A DNA stretch of 64,000 nt from assembly GCA_964564435.1 (NCBI GenBank), contig CAZMAT010000004.1, positions 1 to 64,000 on the forward strand, in the 5' to 3' direction. This stretch comes from Fermentibacter sp964564435 (lineage in GTDB: Bacteria > Fermentibacterota > Fermentibacteria > Fermentibacterales > Fermentibacteraceae). The notes below the pieces were generated by a model. It was not told the DNA's origin and did no database searches. It saw only the letters and a program-made list of their open reading frames with translations. The first letter of the stretch is position 1. Every line of letters starts with the position of its first letter. Position numbers and translations under genes: made by a program. Below, piece after piece: positions 1 to 9,483 of the stretch.

Positions 1-483
1 ACGAGGGTGAGGGCGGGTGACATACCCGTCGGCGCGCCGCTTTCGGCCATCGTCCTCGGCGGCGACCTCTTCCTGGGTTTCGCAGACAGCCTCGCCAGGC
101 TGGATGCGGTCACGGGAACGGTCGAACTCACGGTCGGCACCATGGGAGCAGTCATGGACCTCTTCGACGCAGGAGCCGGCAGGCTGGGGGCTTCCATCCA
201 CGGCACGAACATGCTCTGGATCCTCGATCCTGCTGATCTATCGGCCGAACTGCTCGTCACGTTCCCCGGTTTCCCCGCCGAAGGCGCCGCCACTCCGGAC
301 GGCATCTACTTCTATGCAGGGGGTGACGCATCCCTGGGGCTCTATCTGGCTGCATCCTCGGGGGAGCTGGTCTGGTCCTCGCCCGGGTTCGGCGAAACGG
401 CCGACCTGGCCTTCTCTCCCGACAGCTTCCATGTGATGGTCGCTTCCGGTTCGAACAACTCGATCCTCGTTATGGGATACTGA
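1..483 (+). CDS. C-terminal part of a beta-propeller-like protein (5' truncated by window)
   Basis: The reading frame is already open at base 1 and ends with TGA at 481-483, so only the last 160 or so residues are seen. The peptide has propeller-like strands and turns (GGDLFLGFADSLARLDAVTG near the start, DLAFSPDSFHVMVASG near the end). These resemble PQQ/WD-type blades that describe a value over successive steps. No catalytic motif is visible. It is followed after 34 nt by the PPDK_N-type gene, which has its own Shine-Dalgarno sequence. Function unknown; an extracytoplasmic binding or surface protein is a guess. Confidence 0.6.
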   Translation, partial: TRVRAGDIPVGAPLSAIVLGGDLFLGFADSLARLDAVTGTVELTVGTMGAVMDLFDAGAGRLGASIHGTNMLWILDPADLSAELLVTFPGFPAEGAATPDGIYFYAGGDASLGLYLAASSGELVWSSPGFGETADLAFSPDSFHVMVASGSNNSILVMGY

Positions 484-517
484 AGGCGATCCGCCCGGGT
501 CGTCCCAGGGAGGCTCC

Positions 518-2863
518 ATGACCGCAGATGTCCAGGACAAGGCGACAGGGGAGGCCGTTCCCAAGCCCGAGTGGAAGGTCATCGTCGACCTGCTCTGGGA
601 GACCAATCCGCTTCTGGTGAACCGCCTGGGCCGCAAGATGATGAACTATCTCTTCAAGCGCGGCGTGACCCGCATAGGCGACGTGATGCAGCGGCTCCTC
701 AGCCACGGCGACGGCTCGAGTCTCGGCGACTCGCTGGAGGAGAACCAGGCCCTGCCCCGCATCGACTACGAGGCGCTCGAGAACTTCATCGACGAGGTCT
801 TCAAGATCGCCGAGGCCGAGCTGTCGGCCGAGGAGATCAACAGCATGCTGCTCAACTGGTTCAGGTTGGAGAACACGCGTTTCCTGACCTCTGCGGCAGA
901 GAAGCGCGACATCCCCCTCGCCCAGATCTCCGAGGCCGTGGAGAGGTTCAGCAAGCTGCCCGAGCAGCAGAAGAACCTGGCCCCCGAGGACAGGATGGGC
1001 ATCAGGGTGGCCCTCATCCGCAGGTTCTTCACCGACGACCTCGACTACATCGACGACGTGAAGAGGCACGTCTCGATCTCCGACTTCTCGAACATGCTCA
1101 GGCACACGATCGGACCAGCCTCTGGCAACGGCAAGCTGGGCGGCAAGTCGGCGGGCCTGTTCAGGGCGGACAGGATCCTGCAGACCGCCAAGAACGAGAG
1201 CGTGGTGCTGCGGAACCTCAGGATACCCAAGACCTGGTACGTCGTCTCCGACGGGATCCTCGAGTTCGTCCACCACAACGCGCTGGAGGAGCTGCTCTCG
1301 ATCAAGTACAGCGATCCGTCCGAGATCCGCCAGGAGTTCATGTACCTGAGGCAGATCTTCAAGAACTCGTTCCTCCCGGCCGACATCATGAACGGGCTGT
1401 CGATGATGCTCGACGACTTCGGCGAGGCGCCGCTCATCGTCAGGTCGTCGAGCCTGCTGGAGGACAGCGCCGGCTCCGCCTTCGCCGGCAAGTACAAGAG
1501 CCTCTTCGTCGCCAACCAGGGCACGAAGAAGGAGAGGCTGGAGGCTGTCGCCGACGCAATTGTCGAGGTCTATGCCAGCGTCTTCGCCCCGGACCCCATC
1601 GAATACAGGAGGGAGAGGGGGCTCCTCGACTTCCACGAGGAGATGGCGATCCTCATCCAGGAGGTCGTCGGGACAAGGGTGGGCGACTACTACTTCCCGG
1701 CATACTCGGGCGTGGCGTTCAGCAGGAACGAGTTCAGGTGGTCCCCGAGGATCCGGAGGGACGACGGGGTCATCAGGCTCGTGACCGGGCTGGGGACCAG
1801 GGCCGTGGACAGGATAGGCGAGGACTACCCCGTCCTCGTGAGCCCCGGCCAGCCGGGGCTGAAGGTGAACCTCACCCCCGAGGACATCGTGAGGTACGCC
1901 CAGAAGAGCGTCGATCTCGTTAACCTCAGCACGAGGCGCTTCGAGACCATGGGCTTCGACAGGCTGGTGCGGGAGCACTACAGGGACTATCCCGCGCTCT
2001 CCTACATCATATCCCTCTACGGCGACGGGAACCTCGTCCCGCCGGTCGGTACGATGCTCAACCTCGACGAGCAGTACCCGGTCGTGACGTTCCAGAGGCT
2101 TCTGTCGCAGAGCCCCTTCGTGCCGCAGATGAAGGCCATCCTCGAGATCCTGGAGCGGGAGCTCGGGTTCCCTGTCGACATCGAGTTCGCCTACGCGGGC
2201 GACATCCAGACCCCCTGCCTCCTGCAGTGCAGGCCCCAGAGCCACAGCAAGGGCAGGCAGGACGTCGTGCTCCCCCGGGATCTCGACGGGGCGGACGTGC
2301 TCTTCACGGCCGAGAAGTTCGTCACGAGCGGCATGGTGAGCGGGATCGAGTACATAGTGTATGTGGACCCGGACGGATATGACGACATCCCCAGCATGGA
2401 GGCCCTCTACGACTGCGGCAGGATCGTCGGGAGGCTCAACCAGAAGCTGCCTTCCAAGCGGTTCATCCTGATGGGCCCCGGCCGCTGGGGCAGCAGGGGG
2501 GACATCAAGCTTGGAGTGCACGTCGGGTACAGCGACATCAACAACACGTCGATGCTCATAGAGATAGCGAAGACCAAGAGGGGCTACGTGCCCGACCTCT
2601 CGTTCGGGACCCACTTCTTCCAGGATCTCGTGGAGGCGGACATCAAGTACCTGCCGCTCTACCCCGACGATCCCGGGATCGTGTTCAACCACGAATTCTT
2701 CAGGCTCTCGCACAATCAGCTCAGGAAGCTCGTTCCGGGATCGGAGCACCTGGAGGACGTGATCAGGGTCATAAGGATCGGGCGCGAGAAGCAGGGGGCC
2801 ACCGCATCGGTCGCCATGGACGGGGATTCCGACCGCGCCATCGGCTACATCGTCCGCGGCTGA
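518..2863 (+). CDS. PEP synthase/PPDK-type ATP-grasp protein without a phosphohistidine domain
   Basis: The 781-residue product has a helical N-terminal region of about 200 residues. A PPDK_N (pyruvate phosphate dikinase, ATP-binding) domain follows, with the hallmark RSSSLLEDSAGSAFAGKY near residues 309-326. The C-terminal region carries GPGRWGS near residue 653 and GTHFFQD near 697. I see neither the swivelling phosphohistidine loop nor the PEP-binding TIM barrel of true PEP synthase, so it probably uses ATP on another substrate. The start at 518 has GGGAGG at 506-511. A longer paralogue with the same C-terminal motifs lies at 6484-9453, on the far side of gdhA. The family is annotated in databases as PEP/pyruvate-binding domain protein; its reaction is not known to me. 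Confidence 0.8.
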   Translation: MTADVQDKATGEAVPKPEWKVIVDLLWETNPLLVNRLGRKMMNYLFKRGVTRIGDVMQRLLSHGDGSSLGDSLEENQALPRIDYEALENFIDEVFKIAEAELSAEEINSMLLNWFRLENTRFLTSAAEKRDIPLAQISEAVERFSKLPEQQKNLAPEDRMGIRVALIRRFFTDDLDYIDDVKRHVSISDFSNMLRHTIGPASGNGKLGGKSAGLFRADRILQTAKNESVVLRNLRIPKTWYVVSDGILEFVHHNALEELLSIKYSDPSEIRQEFMYLRQIFKNSFLPADIMNGLSMMLDDFGEAPLIVRSSSLLEDSAGSAFAGKYKSLFVANQGTKKERLEAVADAIVEVYASVFAPDPIEYRRERGLLDFHEEMAILIQEVVGTRVGDYYFPAYSGVAFSRNEFRWSPRIRRDDGVIRLVTGLGTRAVDRIGEDYPVLVSPGQPGLKVNLTPEDIVRYAQKSVDLVNLSTRRFETMGFDRLVREHYRDYPALSYIISLYGDGNLVPPVGTMLNLDEQYPVVTFQRLLSQSPFVPQMKAILEILERELGFPVDIEFAYAGDIQTPCLLQCRPQSHSKGRQDVVLPRDLDGADVLFTAEKFVTSGMVSGIEYIVYVDPDGYDDIPSMEALYDCGRIVGRLNQKLPSKRFILMGPGRWGSRGDIKLGVHVGYSDINNTSMLIEIAKTKRGYVPDLSFGTHFFQDLVEADIKYLPLYPDDPGIVFNHEFFRLSHNQLRKLVPGSEHLEDVIRVIRIGREKQGATASVAMDGDSDRAIGYIVRG

Positions 2864-2881
2864 CCGCAGCCGGCGGGTTGG

Positions 2882-3754
2882 ATGAGGCGCCGGGCACTGT
2901 CGAGCGGGATGAGGGAGGAGTCGTCCCCCGAGGCTCCCGGGCCCGTGCCGCGCTGTCCTCTCTGCGGCGGGACCGAGAACCGGATATCGTTCCGGCAGGG
3001 CGACGGGGGGCAGTTCGAGTTCCGCAGGTGCCTCTCCTGCAGGCTGGTCTGGTACGACCCCGCAAGAGGGCTCGACCAGGGCAAGTACTCGAGGAGCCTG
3101 CCCGACCCGCTGTCGGGGGAGGGCGCCGCCAACGTCTCCCAGACCGCCTCCTGGTCCTTCATCCGCCAAACTCTCCCGGGGAGGGGATCGCTCCTGGACA
3201 TCGGGTGCGGCAACGGCCGGCTGATCCACCTGGCCGCCGGGGACGGCTGGCGGGCGGAGGGTGTCGAGATCGACCCGGGAGCCGCGGAGCAGGTCTCGAG
3301 GAGGACAGGGCTGCCGGTGCATGCCGGGCTGTTCCCGGGCGCGATGCCGTCCCTGCCGGGGAAGTACGATCTCGTCGTGCTGAGGCATGTGCTGGAGCAC
3401 ATCCCCGACCCCGTCGCCGCGATGGATGCCCTGCGCTCGCTGCTTGCCGAAGGCGGGCGCGCCCTGCTGGAATTCCCCAACATCGACAGTCTGGACGCCA
3501 GGTGGAGGAGGCTCTCGGGGAGGCTCGGGATCCATCGGAAGAGGTACCGCCCGGGGTACGTGCCGGGGCACTGCTGCGAGTACTGCCGGGAGTCGTTCGA
3601 GTTCCTCCTGCGCAGGTCGGGCATGGTCCTCGAACGCTGGGAGACCTACTCCAGCCGGCCGTTCATGTCTTCCCTCCTGCGGATCGTACCAGTGGGCGGC
3701 AAGGCCAGGGCGCTGGTGAGACTCGAAAGTCCCCGGCCTCTGGGCGGGGGGTAG
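2882..3754 (+). CDS. SAM-dependent methyltransferase with N-terminal zinc ribbon
   Basis: The 290-residue protein begins with a C-x2-C...C-x2-C ribbon (CPLCGG, then CLSCRLVWYDP near residues 20-60). A class I methyltransferase fold of the Methyltransf_23 type follows, with motif I LLDIGCGNGRL near residue 103 and the acidic loop GVEIDPG. HVLEHIPDPVAAMDALRSLL is the typical post-motif segment of this family. Such proteins usually methylate sugars or small molecules in surface polysaccharide pathways; the substrate here cannot be read. It starts 19 nt after the preceding gene and is probably cotranscribed. A second possible ATG lies at 2909. Confidence 0.8.
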   Translation: MRRRALSSGMREESSPEAPGPVPRCPLCGGTENRISFRQGDGGQFEFRRCLSCRLVWYDPARGLDQGKYSRSLPDPLSGEGAANVSQTASWSFIRQTLPGRGSLLDIGCGNGRLIHLAAGDGWRAEGVEIDPGAAEQVSRRTGLPVHAGLFPGAMPSLPGKYDLVVLRHVLEHIPDPVAAMDALRSLLAEGGRALLEFPNIDSLDARWRRLSGRLGIHRKRYRPGYVPGHCCEYCRESFEFLLRRSGMVLERWETYSSRPFMSSLLRIVPVGGKARALVRLESPRPLGGG

Positions 3755-3840
3755 AATCGGCAGCATATCCCGTGTCTGCCCATCTGAAGACCAGGATCGG
3801 GCGGTCCGGATTCCGCAGTGCGATTTCAGGGGAGGGCTCG

Positions 3841-4533
3841 ATGAGATCCATGCTTCTTCCTCTTGTTCTTCTGGCCGCACAGGTGGCGGCCGATTTCTCC
3901 GACGATTTCGAGTCCTACACGCCCGGGCAGGATCCTGAAGCTTCCGGCAACTGGCTGAGGTCGGAACTGGGAGGGCACGCCTGGGTGGCCTCCCAGGGCG
4001 GCAATCAGATTCTGGAGGCAGCCTTCGAGGATTCGCTGGCCGTCGGCTATGTCTGCACTGCGGCCGGGGACTGGGACGACGGCTCGGTGGGGATGTCCTT
4101 CAGCCCGGAGGGGGACGGCGCGTACTGCTGCGTGCTGGCCAGGATGGTGGGATCCGGGGAGACTTACGCCGGCGGCCTGTTCACCGTCATGCAGCCGGTC
4201 ACCACGGCCTTCCTGGCCTACGTGAACGCATCGGGAGACTTCGAGGTCCTCTGGTCGGGATTCGGGCCCTTCGTGTCGCAGGGGGAATGGGTAGAAGTGG
4301 AGATGACCCTCGAAGGGTCTACGGATGTCGTGCTCACGCTCTATTGCGACGGCAGCCCGGCAGGGACGGCGACCGACGGGACCTACGCTCTCGGGTCCGG
4401 GCTGTCCGGCTTCGCGATGCTGCGCGATCCGGAGGAGGCGCTGCCCGGCGTCTCGGCGGACGACTTCGAGGCCGTTCTCGACCCGTCGTCCCTCGAATCC
4501 CGCACCTTCGCCCAGATCAAGCTGCTTCTCTGA
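3841..4533 (+). CDS. secreted protein with laminin-G/concanavalin-like fold (hypothetical)
   Basis: ATG at 3841 is preceded by GGGGAGGG. The first 18 residues (MRSMLLPLVLLAAQVAA) form a signal peptide, after which the mature protein starts around DFSDDFESYTPGQ. The opening DDFESYTPG and the beta-rich remainder resemble LamG or glycan-binding jelly-roll domains found at the start of many secreted proteins of uncultured phyla. The product is 230 residues long. There is no C-terminal sorting signal that I can identify and no catalytic motif. It ends just before the repeat-rich gap at 4534-4921. Confidence 0.6.
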   Translation: MRSMLLPLVLLAAQVAADFSDDFESYTPGQDPEASGNWLRSELGGHAWVASQGGNQILEAAFEDSLAVGYVCTAAGDWDDGSVGMSFSPEGDGAYCCVLARMVGSGETYAGGLFTVMQPVTTAFLAYVNASGDFEVLWSGFGPFVSQGEWVEVEMTLEGSTDVVLTLYCDGSPAGTATDGTYALGSGLSGFAMLRDPEEALPGVSADDFEAVLDPSSLESRTFAQIKLLL

Positions 4534-4534
4534 C

Positions 4535-4838
4535 GGGGTCAGACTACTTTCGCGTCGGCAGGAATCGTATCTAGACGATTTATCGACGAATCAGCTGATA
4601 ACTGATCGCAATCCGGATCTCGATGTCGCAGAACTCAACTAAACCGCATTATTCCGGTTTTCCGACCGGCGACCGGGGTCTGGCTACTTTTGCGTTAACA
4701 AACGGGGAATATCTGACATCTTGGAGGCAATTATTGCTGATAGTTGATAGATAAACGGCAGGCGCCGTCTCTTCGTTCCTTTATTGTGCCTGAAAGCGTG
4801 CCCGAAAGCATGCCCGACCTGGGTCTGACCCCAGCCTG
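4535..4838. repeat. intergenic repeat relics (three GGTCTGAC/GTCAGAC-type motifs)
   Basis: The gap between the secreted-protein gene and gdhA has no coding sequence. It holds GGGGTCAGACTACTTTCG at 4535-4552, CCGGTTTTCCGACCGGC at about 4654-4670 followed directly by GGGGTCTGGCTACTTTTG at 4675-4692, and GGGTCTGACCCCAG around 4820. Close variants of the same pieces occur at 61649, 62756 and, inverted, 62948. Motifs of this GGGGTCAGAC kind are often found near REP-associated IS200-like transposases, but no transposase is present. I read them as remnants of a small mobile or REP-like element. Confidence 0.5.
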
Positions 4839-4875
4839 GCGGTCCAGGTCTCCGGACACCGGCTGCCCCGAATGC

Positions 4876-4901
4876 AAGGGGCGGCCGCGGGGCCGCCCCT
4901 T
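4876..4901 (-). terminator. GC-rich hairpin 20 nt downstream of gdhA
   Basis: An 11-bp perfect stem (AAGGGGCGGCC paired with GGCCGCCCCTT) closes a 4-nt loop just after the gdhA stop. There is no T-tract on the minus strand, so it may stop polymerase poorly or mainly protect the 3' end. Confidence 0.5.
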
Positions 4902-4921
4902 GGGGATCGTGTGACCTGTTG

Positions 4922-6283
4922 CTAGAGAACGCCCTGCGACAGCATGGCGTTCGCAACCTTCATGAATCCGGCCGCGTTGGCACCGAGTACGTAGTTGCCC
5001 TTGTCGCCGTAGGTCTCGGATGCAGCGTAGGCCTGGGCGTGGATGCCCGCCATGATGCCCTGCAGTTTCCTGTCGACCTCTTCGCGCGACCAGCTCGAGA
5101 AGCAGGCGTTCTGAGCCATCTCGAGCCCGCTGGTGGAGACTCCGCCGGCGTTGGCGGCCTTGCCTGGGCCGTAGAGGATCTTCTTCTGCAGGAACAGCTC
5201 GACGCCCTCGGGGACGGTCGGCATGTTCGCGCCTTCCGATACGACGGTGATCCCGTTGTTCACGAGGTTGGCGGCATCCTTGGCATTGATCTCGTTCTGG
5301 GTCGCGCACGGGAATGCGCAGTCCGCCTTGTGGGCCCAGAGCGGGTTGTGGTCGAGCGCCGGATCGACGTCCTTGTAGACCACGCCGGGGAACTTCTCCG
5401 CGTACTCGCTCATCCGGCCGCGCCTGACGTTCTTGAGGTCCATGACGAACTTCAGCTTGTCGGCGGTGATCCCGGCCTCGTCGTAGATGTATCCGGTGGA
5501 GTCGGAGAGGGTCACGACCTTCCCGCCGAGCTGGTTGATCTTCTCTACGGCGTACTGGGCGACGTTGCCCGAACCCGACACGAGGCAGGTCTTGCCCTCC
5601 ATGGTCAGGTTCCGGGTCTTGAGCATCTCGGCCGCGAAGTAGACCGCGCCGTAGCCGGTGGCTTCGGGCCTCACCAGGCTGCCGCCGTAGGGCAGCCCCT
5701 TGCCGGTGAGCACGCCGTTCCAGGTGCCCGTTATCTTCTTCCAGGTGCCGAAGAGGAAGCCGATCTCGCGTCCGCCGACGCCGATGTCACCCGCAGGCAC
5801 GTCTGTGTTGGGGCCGATGTAGCGGAAGAGCTCGGTCATGAAGGCCCTGCAGAAGCGCTCCACCTCGGCATCGGTCTTGCCCTTCGGGTCGAAGTCCGAC
5901 CCGCCCTTGCCTCCGCCCATGGGTATGCCGGTCAGGGAGTTCTTGAAGATCTGCTCGAAGGCGAGGAACTTGAGGATGCCCAGGTTGACGGAGGGGTGGA
6001 ACCGGAGGCCGCCCTTGTAGGGGCCGATGGCGCTGTTGGCCTGGATGCGGAAGCCGCGGTTGACTTCGACATCGCCGTTGTCACGCTCCCATGCGACGCG
6101 GAACAGGATCACGCGCTCGGGTTCGACGAGCCTGTCGACCACCTTGGCCTTGCGGAACTCGGGATGCTTCTCGATGACGGGTCCCAGGGATTCCAGCACC
6201 TCCATCACGGCCTGATGGAACTCCGGCTGGTTGGGATCGCGCTTCAGAACGGTCTGGTAAACCTTCTCCAGCTCTGGAAGCAT
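4922..6283 (-). CDS. gdhA: NADP-type glutamate dehydrogenase
   Basis: The 453-residue protein matches hexameric bacterial glutamate dehydrogenase, which interconverts 2-oxoglutarate plus ammonium and glutamate. Visible hallmarks are the substrate pocket GPYKGGLRFHPSVN, the catalytic-lysine segment PMGGGKGGSDFDPKGK, PAGDIGVGGREIGFLFG, and the Rossmann turn SGSGNVAQYA. Its length equals that of the NADP-preferring E. coli type. ATG at 6283 has GAGAGGAGA upstream. A sigma70-like promoter lies at 6333-6361 and a hairpin just past the stop, so the gene is probably a monocistronic unit. It stands next to the Nfn block, whose product NADPH would feed it. Confidence 0.95.
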   Translation of the reverse strand: MLPELEKVYQTVLKRDPNQPEFHQAVMEVLESLGPVIEKHPEFRKAKVVDRLVEPERVILFRVAWERDNGDVEVNRGFRIQANSAIGPYKGGLRFHPSVNLGILKFLAFEQIFKNSLTGIPMGGGKGGSDFDPKGKTDAEVERFCRAFMTELFRYIGPNTDVPAGDIGVGGREIGFLFGTWKKITGTWNGVLTGKGLPYGGSLVRPEATGYGAVYFAAEMLKTRNLTMEGKTCLVSGSGNVAQYAVEKINQLGGKVVTLSDSTGYIYDEAGITADKLKFVMDLKNVRRGRMSEYAEKFPGVVYKDVDPALDHNPLWAHKADCAFPCATQNEINAKDAANLVNNGITVVSEGANMPTVPEGVELFLQKKILYGPGKAANAGGVSTSGLEMAQNACFSSWSREEVDRKLQGIMAGIHAQAYAASETYGDKGNYVLGANAAGFMKVANAMLSQGVL

Positions 6284-6332
6284 CGCGTCTCCTCTCGATG
6301 GGTTTTACCGCTCGGGCACCATCGAAGGGCCA

Positions 6333-6361
6333 AGACTAGCCGTAACCACACCCGCCGTCAA
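6333..6361 (-). promoter_or_regulatory. putative sigma70 promoter of gdhA
   Basis: On the minus strand, TTGACG (6361-6356), a 17-nt spacer and TAGTCT (6338-6333) lie about 50 nt upstream of the gdhA start. Spacing is ideal and the -35 is strong; the -10 is only a partial match. Confidence 0.6.
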
Positions 6362-6483
6362 GGACCGCAAAGGCCGATCCCGAAGGAGTTTCGGGCTTGA
6401 CCGGAGGGCGGCCCCAGCTTATCCTGCGGCATCGTTTCCACGGCATCGCAGATCCTCGGGTCATGCAGCTCGGGAGGTCCCGT

Positions 6484-9453
6484 TTGAGCGAGCCGGGCAG
6501 GCAGGAAGCCTTCGAGAGGATCACCCTCGACACTCCCGCCGCCATCGGCTACGAGAGACTCTCCCGCTTCTCCATCTCCAGGATCCTGTTCGTCTCGAGC
6601 CTCTACGACTACTTCATCCTCGAGGAGGACGGCAGGCTCGGAGATCTACTGGCCCGCTGCAACGGTTCCGCCCCCAGGCTCGTCCAGATCAGCGGCGGGG
6701 AGAACGCACTCGCCGAACTAGCCTCCAACCGATACGACCTGATCGTGACCCTCATGCGCCTGGGCGACATGGACCCCTTCACATTCGGCAGGCGGGTCCA
6801 CGACATCGCGCCCGGGACGCCTGTCATGGTCCTCGCCTACAACACCCCGGAGCTGCCCCGCCTCGTCGCCATGTCCGACCCCGGAGCCGTGGACGCCATC
6901 TTCGTGTGGCTGGGTGACGGCAACCTGCTCACGGGCATGATCCGCATGGCTGAAGACGCGCGCAACGCCGCGGAAGACTGCGGCGAACTCGGCGTCCCGG
7001 CGCTCATGGTGGTCGAGGATTCTGTCTTCTTCTACTCCCGGTATCTGCACGAGACACATGTGATGATATCCTCGCTCCAGGAGGAGATCCTCTCGTCGAA
7101 GGCCCTGTCTCCGGCGCAGCTCGCCATCCGCGGCAGGGCCAGGCCGAAGGTCCTCCTCGCCACCAACCGCGACCAGGCGGAGGGGTACATCGAGAAGTAC
7201 GGCGAAGTGATGCTGGGCGTGATAACGGATCAGTCCTTTCCATGCGCGGGAGAGACGGACAGCGAGGCCGGGCTCAGGCTCATCGAGAGGATAAGGGGGG
7301 ACCATCCCCACATGCCCGTCCTCCTGCAGACCTCCGAGGACATCGACGGAACCGGCGCATGTGCGCTCGGTGCCTCGTTCGTCCACAAGTCCTCCCCGAC
7401 GCTGATGAAGACCATCCGCAGGGAGCTTACGGACAGGTTCGGATTCGGCCCGCTCTCTCTCGAGGATCCCGAAACGGGCCGGATCGACAGGATCGAGACG
7501 CTCGACTCGTTCTTCCTCGCTCTGGACCGCTCCCCGGCGCCGGCGGTGGCGTCGGCCTTCGAGAAGGGTGCAGTGCGCCGCTGGCTGATGGTCCACGCGG
7601 AACTGGACCTGGCACGGAGGCTGCATTCGCTGTCGAGGAGGGAGGGCGAAGACGACGACAGCCTGAGGGACCGCATCTCGATGGAGGCCAGGAGATGGCG
7701 GAAGGAGAGCCACAGGGGCAGCATACCGCCCTACAGCAGGTCCTTCTACGAGGATTACGCCCAGTTCAGCAGGATCGGCTCGGGGTCGATCGGCGGCAAG
7801 GGGCGCGGGCTGGCATTCATCGACCGCGTGCTGACCGGAAGCCTCAGCCCCGACGCCTTCCCCGGCGTCTCGGTGTCGATCCCCAGGACACTCGTGCTGA
7901 CGACCGAGGTCTTCGACGAGTTCATGGAGCAGAACGACCTGCTGGAGCCGGTCCTGTCCGAGACGAGGGACCTCTCGATCGCCGGGAGGTTCCAGAGGGC
8001 CGACCTGCCGCCGACGGTTCTCGGCGATCTGCGCGACTTCCTGGGCCAGGTGCGCGCCCCTCTGGCCGTCAGATCCTCGAGCCTCCTCGAGGACGCATTG
8101 TACCAGCCCTTCGCCGGCATCTACGCCACGAAGATGCTCCCCAACGGCAACCCCTCCTTCGACGAGAGGTTCAGGGCCTTCACATCGGCCATCAAACTGG
8201 TCTACTCCTCGACCTATCTCCGGAAGGCGCGAGCCTACATCCAGTCCACCAACCACAGGCCCGAGGAGGAGAAGATGGCGATCCTCATCCAGCCGGTCGT
8301 CGGCCGGATGCACGGAGAAAGGTATTACCCGCACTTCTCGGGGGTGGGGCGATCCTACAACTACTATCCCGCCGGCGGCTCTAAGCCGGATGACGGCGTG
8401 GTGAACGCAGCCGTCGGCCTGGGGAAGACGATAGTCGATGGCGGCGTGTCGCTCAGGTTCTCCCCCAGGCATCCCGGCATACTGCCCCAGTTCACCGGGG
8501 TCCGCGACATGCTCGCCCTCTCTCAGAGGTCGATCTGGGCGCTCGACATGAGCAGCGGCGCAGGGGCGGGGATGGACGAGGAGGAGGACCAGTACCTCGT
8601 CAGGCTCGGCCTCGAGGATGCCGAGAGGGACGGGATACTGGACTGGCTGGCATCGACCTACTCCCCTGAGGACGACAGGGTCTACGACGGGATCACCAGG
8701 GCGGGGGCCAGGATCGTCGATTTCGCGCATGTCCTCAAGAACCATGTCTTCCCGCTCGCGGAGATATCCGGCTCGGTGCTCGAGATCGGGCGCAGGGCCA
8801 TGAACTGTCCGGTAGAGATAGAGTTCGCCGGCGTCCTGTCCTCGAGATCGGCCCTTCCCGCCGAGTTCTCGCTCCTGCAGATAAGGCCCATGGTTGCAGG
8901 GGACGAGCTGGTGACGGTGGATCTCGAGGGGGTGGACACCTCGGGCGCTCTCTGCAAGAGCGGCCGTGTTCTGGGGAACGGAACCCGCAGCGACATCGCC
9001 GACATCGTCTTCGTGAAGCCGGATACCTTCCAGGCCGCGAACACGAAGCTCATAGCCCGGGAGATCGACTCGTTCAACGCGGCCCTCGCGAAGGAGGGCA
9101 GGCCGTACCTGCTGGCAGGTCCCGGCCGCTGGGGATCGTCCGATCCGTGGCTGGGCGTCCCCGTGAACTGGAGCCAGATAAGCGGGGTGAAGGCGATCAT
9201 CGAGGTCACTCTTCCCGGGATGAATGTCGATCCGTCTCAGGGGTCGCACTTCTTCCAGAACATGACTTCGCTCCGGATAGGATATTTCACGGTGTCGCAC
9301 TCCGACGCGTCGGAGACGATGGACTGGCAGTGGCTCCTGTCCCTGCCCGCGGCGGGGGAGACCGCATCGGTGAGGCATGTAAGGCTCGAGAATCCCCTGA
9401 CCGTCATGATAGACGGAAGGAGCGGGCAGGGGCTGGTGCTCAAGCCGCGCTGA
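6484..9453 (+). CDS. receiver-like plus PPDK_N ATP-grasp protein
   Basis: I place the start at TTG 6484, with GGGAGG at 6472-6477 six bases upstream, giving 989 residues. An open frame from 6397 exists but lacks such a site. The N-terminal 330 or so residues look like two CheY-like modules, one around RILFVSSLYDYF and one around ALMVVEDSVFFYSRYL with a KSS near its end. The phospho-acceptor pattern in the first is not canonical. A PPDK_N ATP-binding domain follows, with SIGGKGRGLAFIDRVL and RSSSLLEDALYQPFAGIYAT near residue 530. A C-terminal domain carries GPGRWGSSDPWLG near 880 and GSHFFQN. No phosphohistidine or PEP-binding domain is seen. It heads the redox gene block. Confidence 0.75.
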   Translation: MSEPGRQEAFERITLDTPAAIGYERLSRFSISRILFVSSLYDYFILEEDGRLGDLLARCNGSAPRLVQISGGENALAELASNRYDLIVTLMRLGDMDPFTFGRRVHDIAPGTPVMVLAYNTPELPRLVAMSDPGAVDAIFVWLGDGNLLTGMIRMAEDARNAAEDCGELGVPALMVVEDSVFFYSRYLHETHVMISSLQEEILSSKALSPAQLAIRGRARPKVLLATNRDQAEGYIEKYGEVMLGVITDQSFPCAGETDSEAGLRLIERIRGDHPHMPVLLQTSEDIDGTGACALGASFVHKSSPTLMKTIRRELTDRFGFGPLSLEDPETGRIDRIETLDSFFLALDRSPAPAVASAFEKGAVRRWLMVHAELDLARRLHSLSRREGEDDDSLRDRISMEARRWRKESHRGSIPPYSRSFYEDYAQFSRIGSGSIGGKGRGLAFIDRVLTGSLSPDAFPGVSVSIPRTLVLTTEVFDEFMEQNDLLEPVLSETRDLSIAGRFQRADLPPTVLGDLRDFLGQVRAPLAVRSSSLLEDALYQPFAGIYATKMLPNGNPSFDERFRAFTSAIKLVYSSTYLRKARAYIQSTNHRPEEEKMAILIQPVVGRMHGERYYPHFSGVGRSYNYYPAGGSKPDDGVVNAAVGLGKTIVDGGVSLRFSPRHPGILPQFTGVRDMLALSQRSIWALDMSSGAGAGMDEEEDQYLVRLGLEDAERDGILDWLASTYSPEDDRVYDGITRAGARIVDFAHVLKNHVFPLAEISGSVLEIGRRAMNCPVEIEFAGVLSSRSALPAEFSLLQIRPMVAGDELVTVDLEGVDTSGALCKSGRVLGNGTRSDIADIVFVKPDTFQAANTKLIAREIDSFNAALAKEGRPYLLAGPGRWGSSDPWLGVPVNWSQISGVKAIIEVTLPGMNVDPSQGSHFFQNMTSLRIGYFTVSHSDASETMDWQWLLSLPAAGETASVRHVRLENPLTVMIDGRSGQGLVLKPR

Positions 9454-9483
9454 GGGAAAGGCGGAGAATCTCCGGAGGTGTCA

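Noticed and set aside
470..3880. 1136-codon open frame on the minus strand
   Set aside because: It is antisense to the PPDK_N-type and methyltransferase genes. The peptide is Pro/Arg/Glu-rich shadow sequence without domains, caused by high GC3.
4535..4921. IS200/RAYT transposase gene
   Set aside because: Only the short flanking-type motifs are present; no Y1 transposase HUH motif or frame of adequate length.
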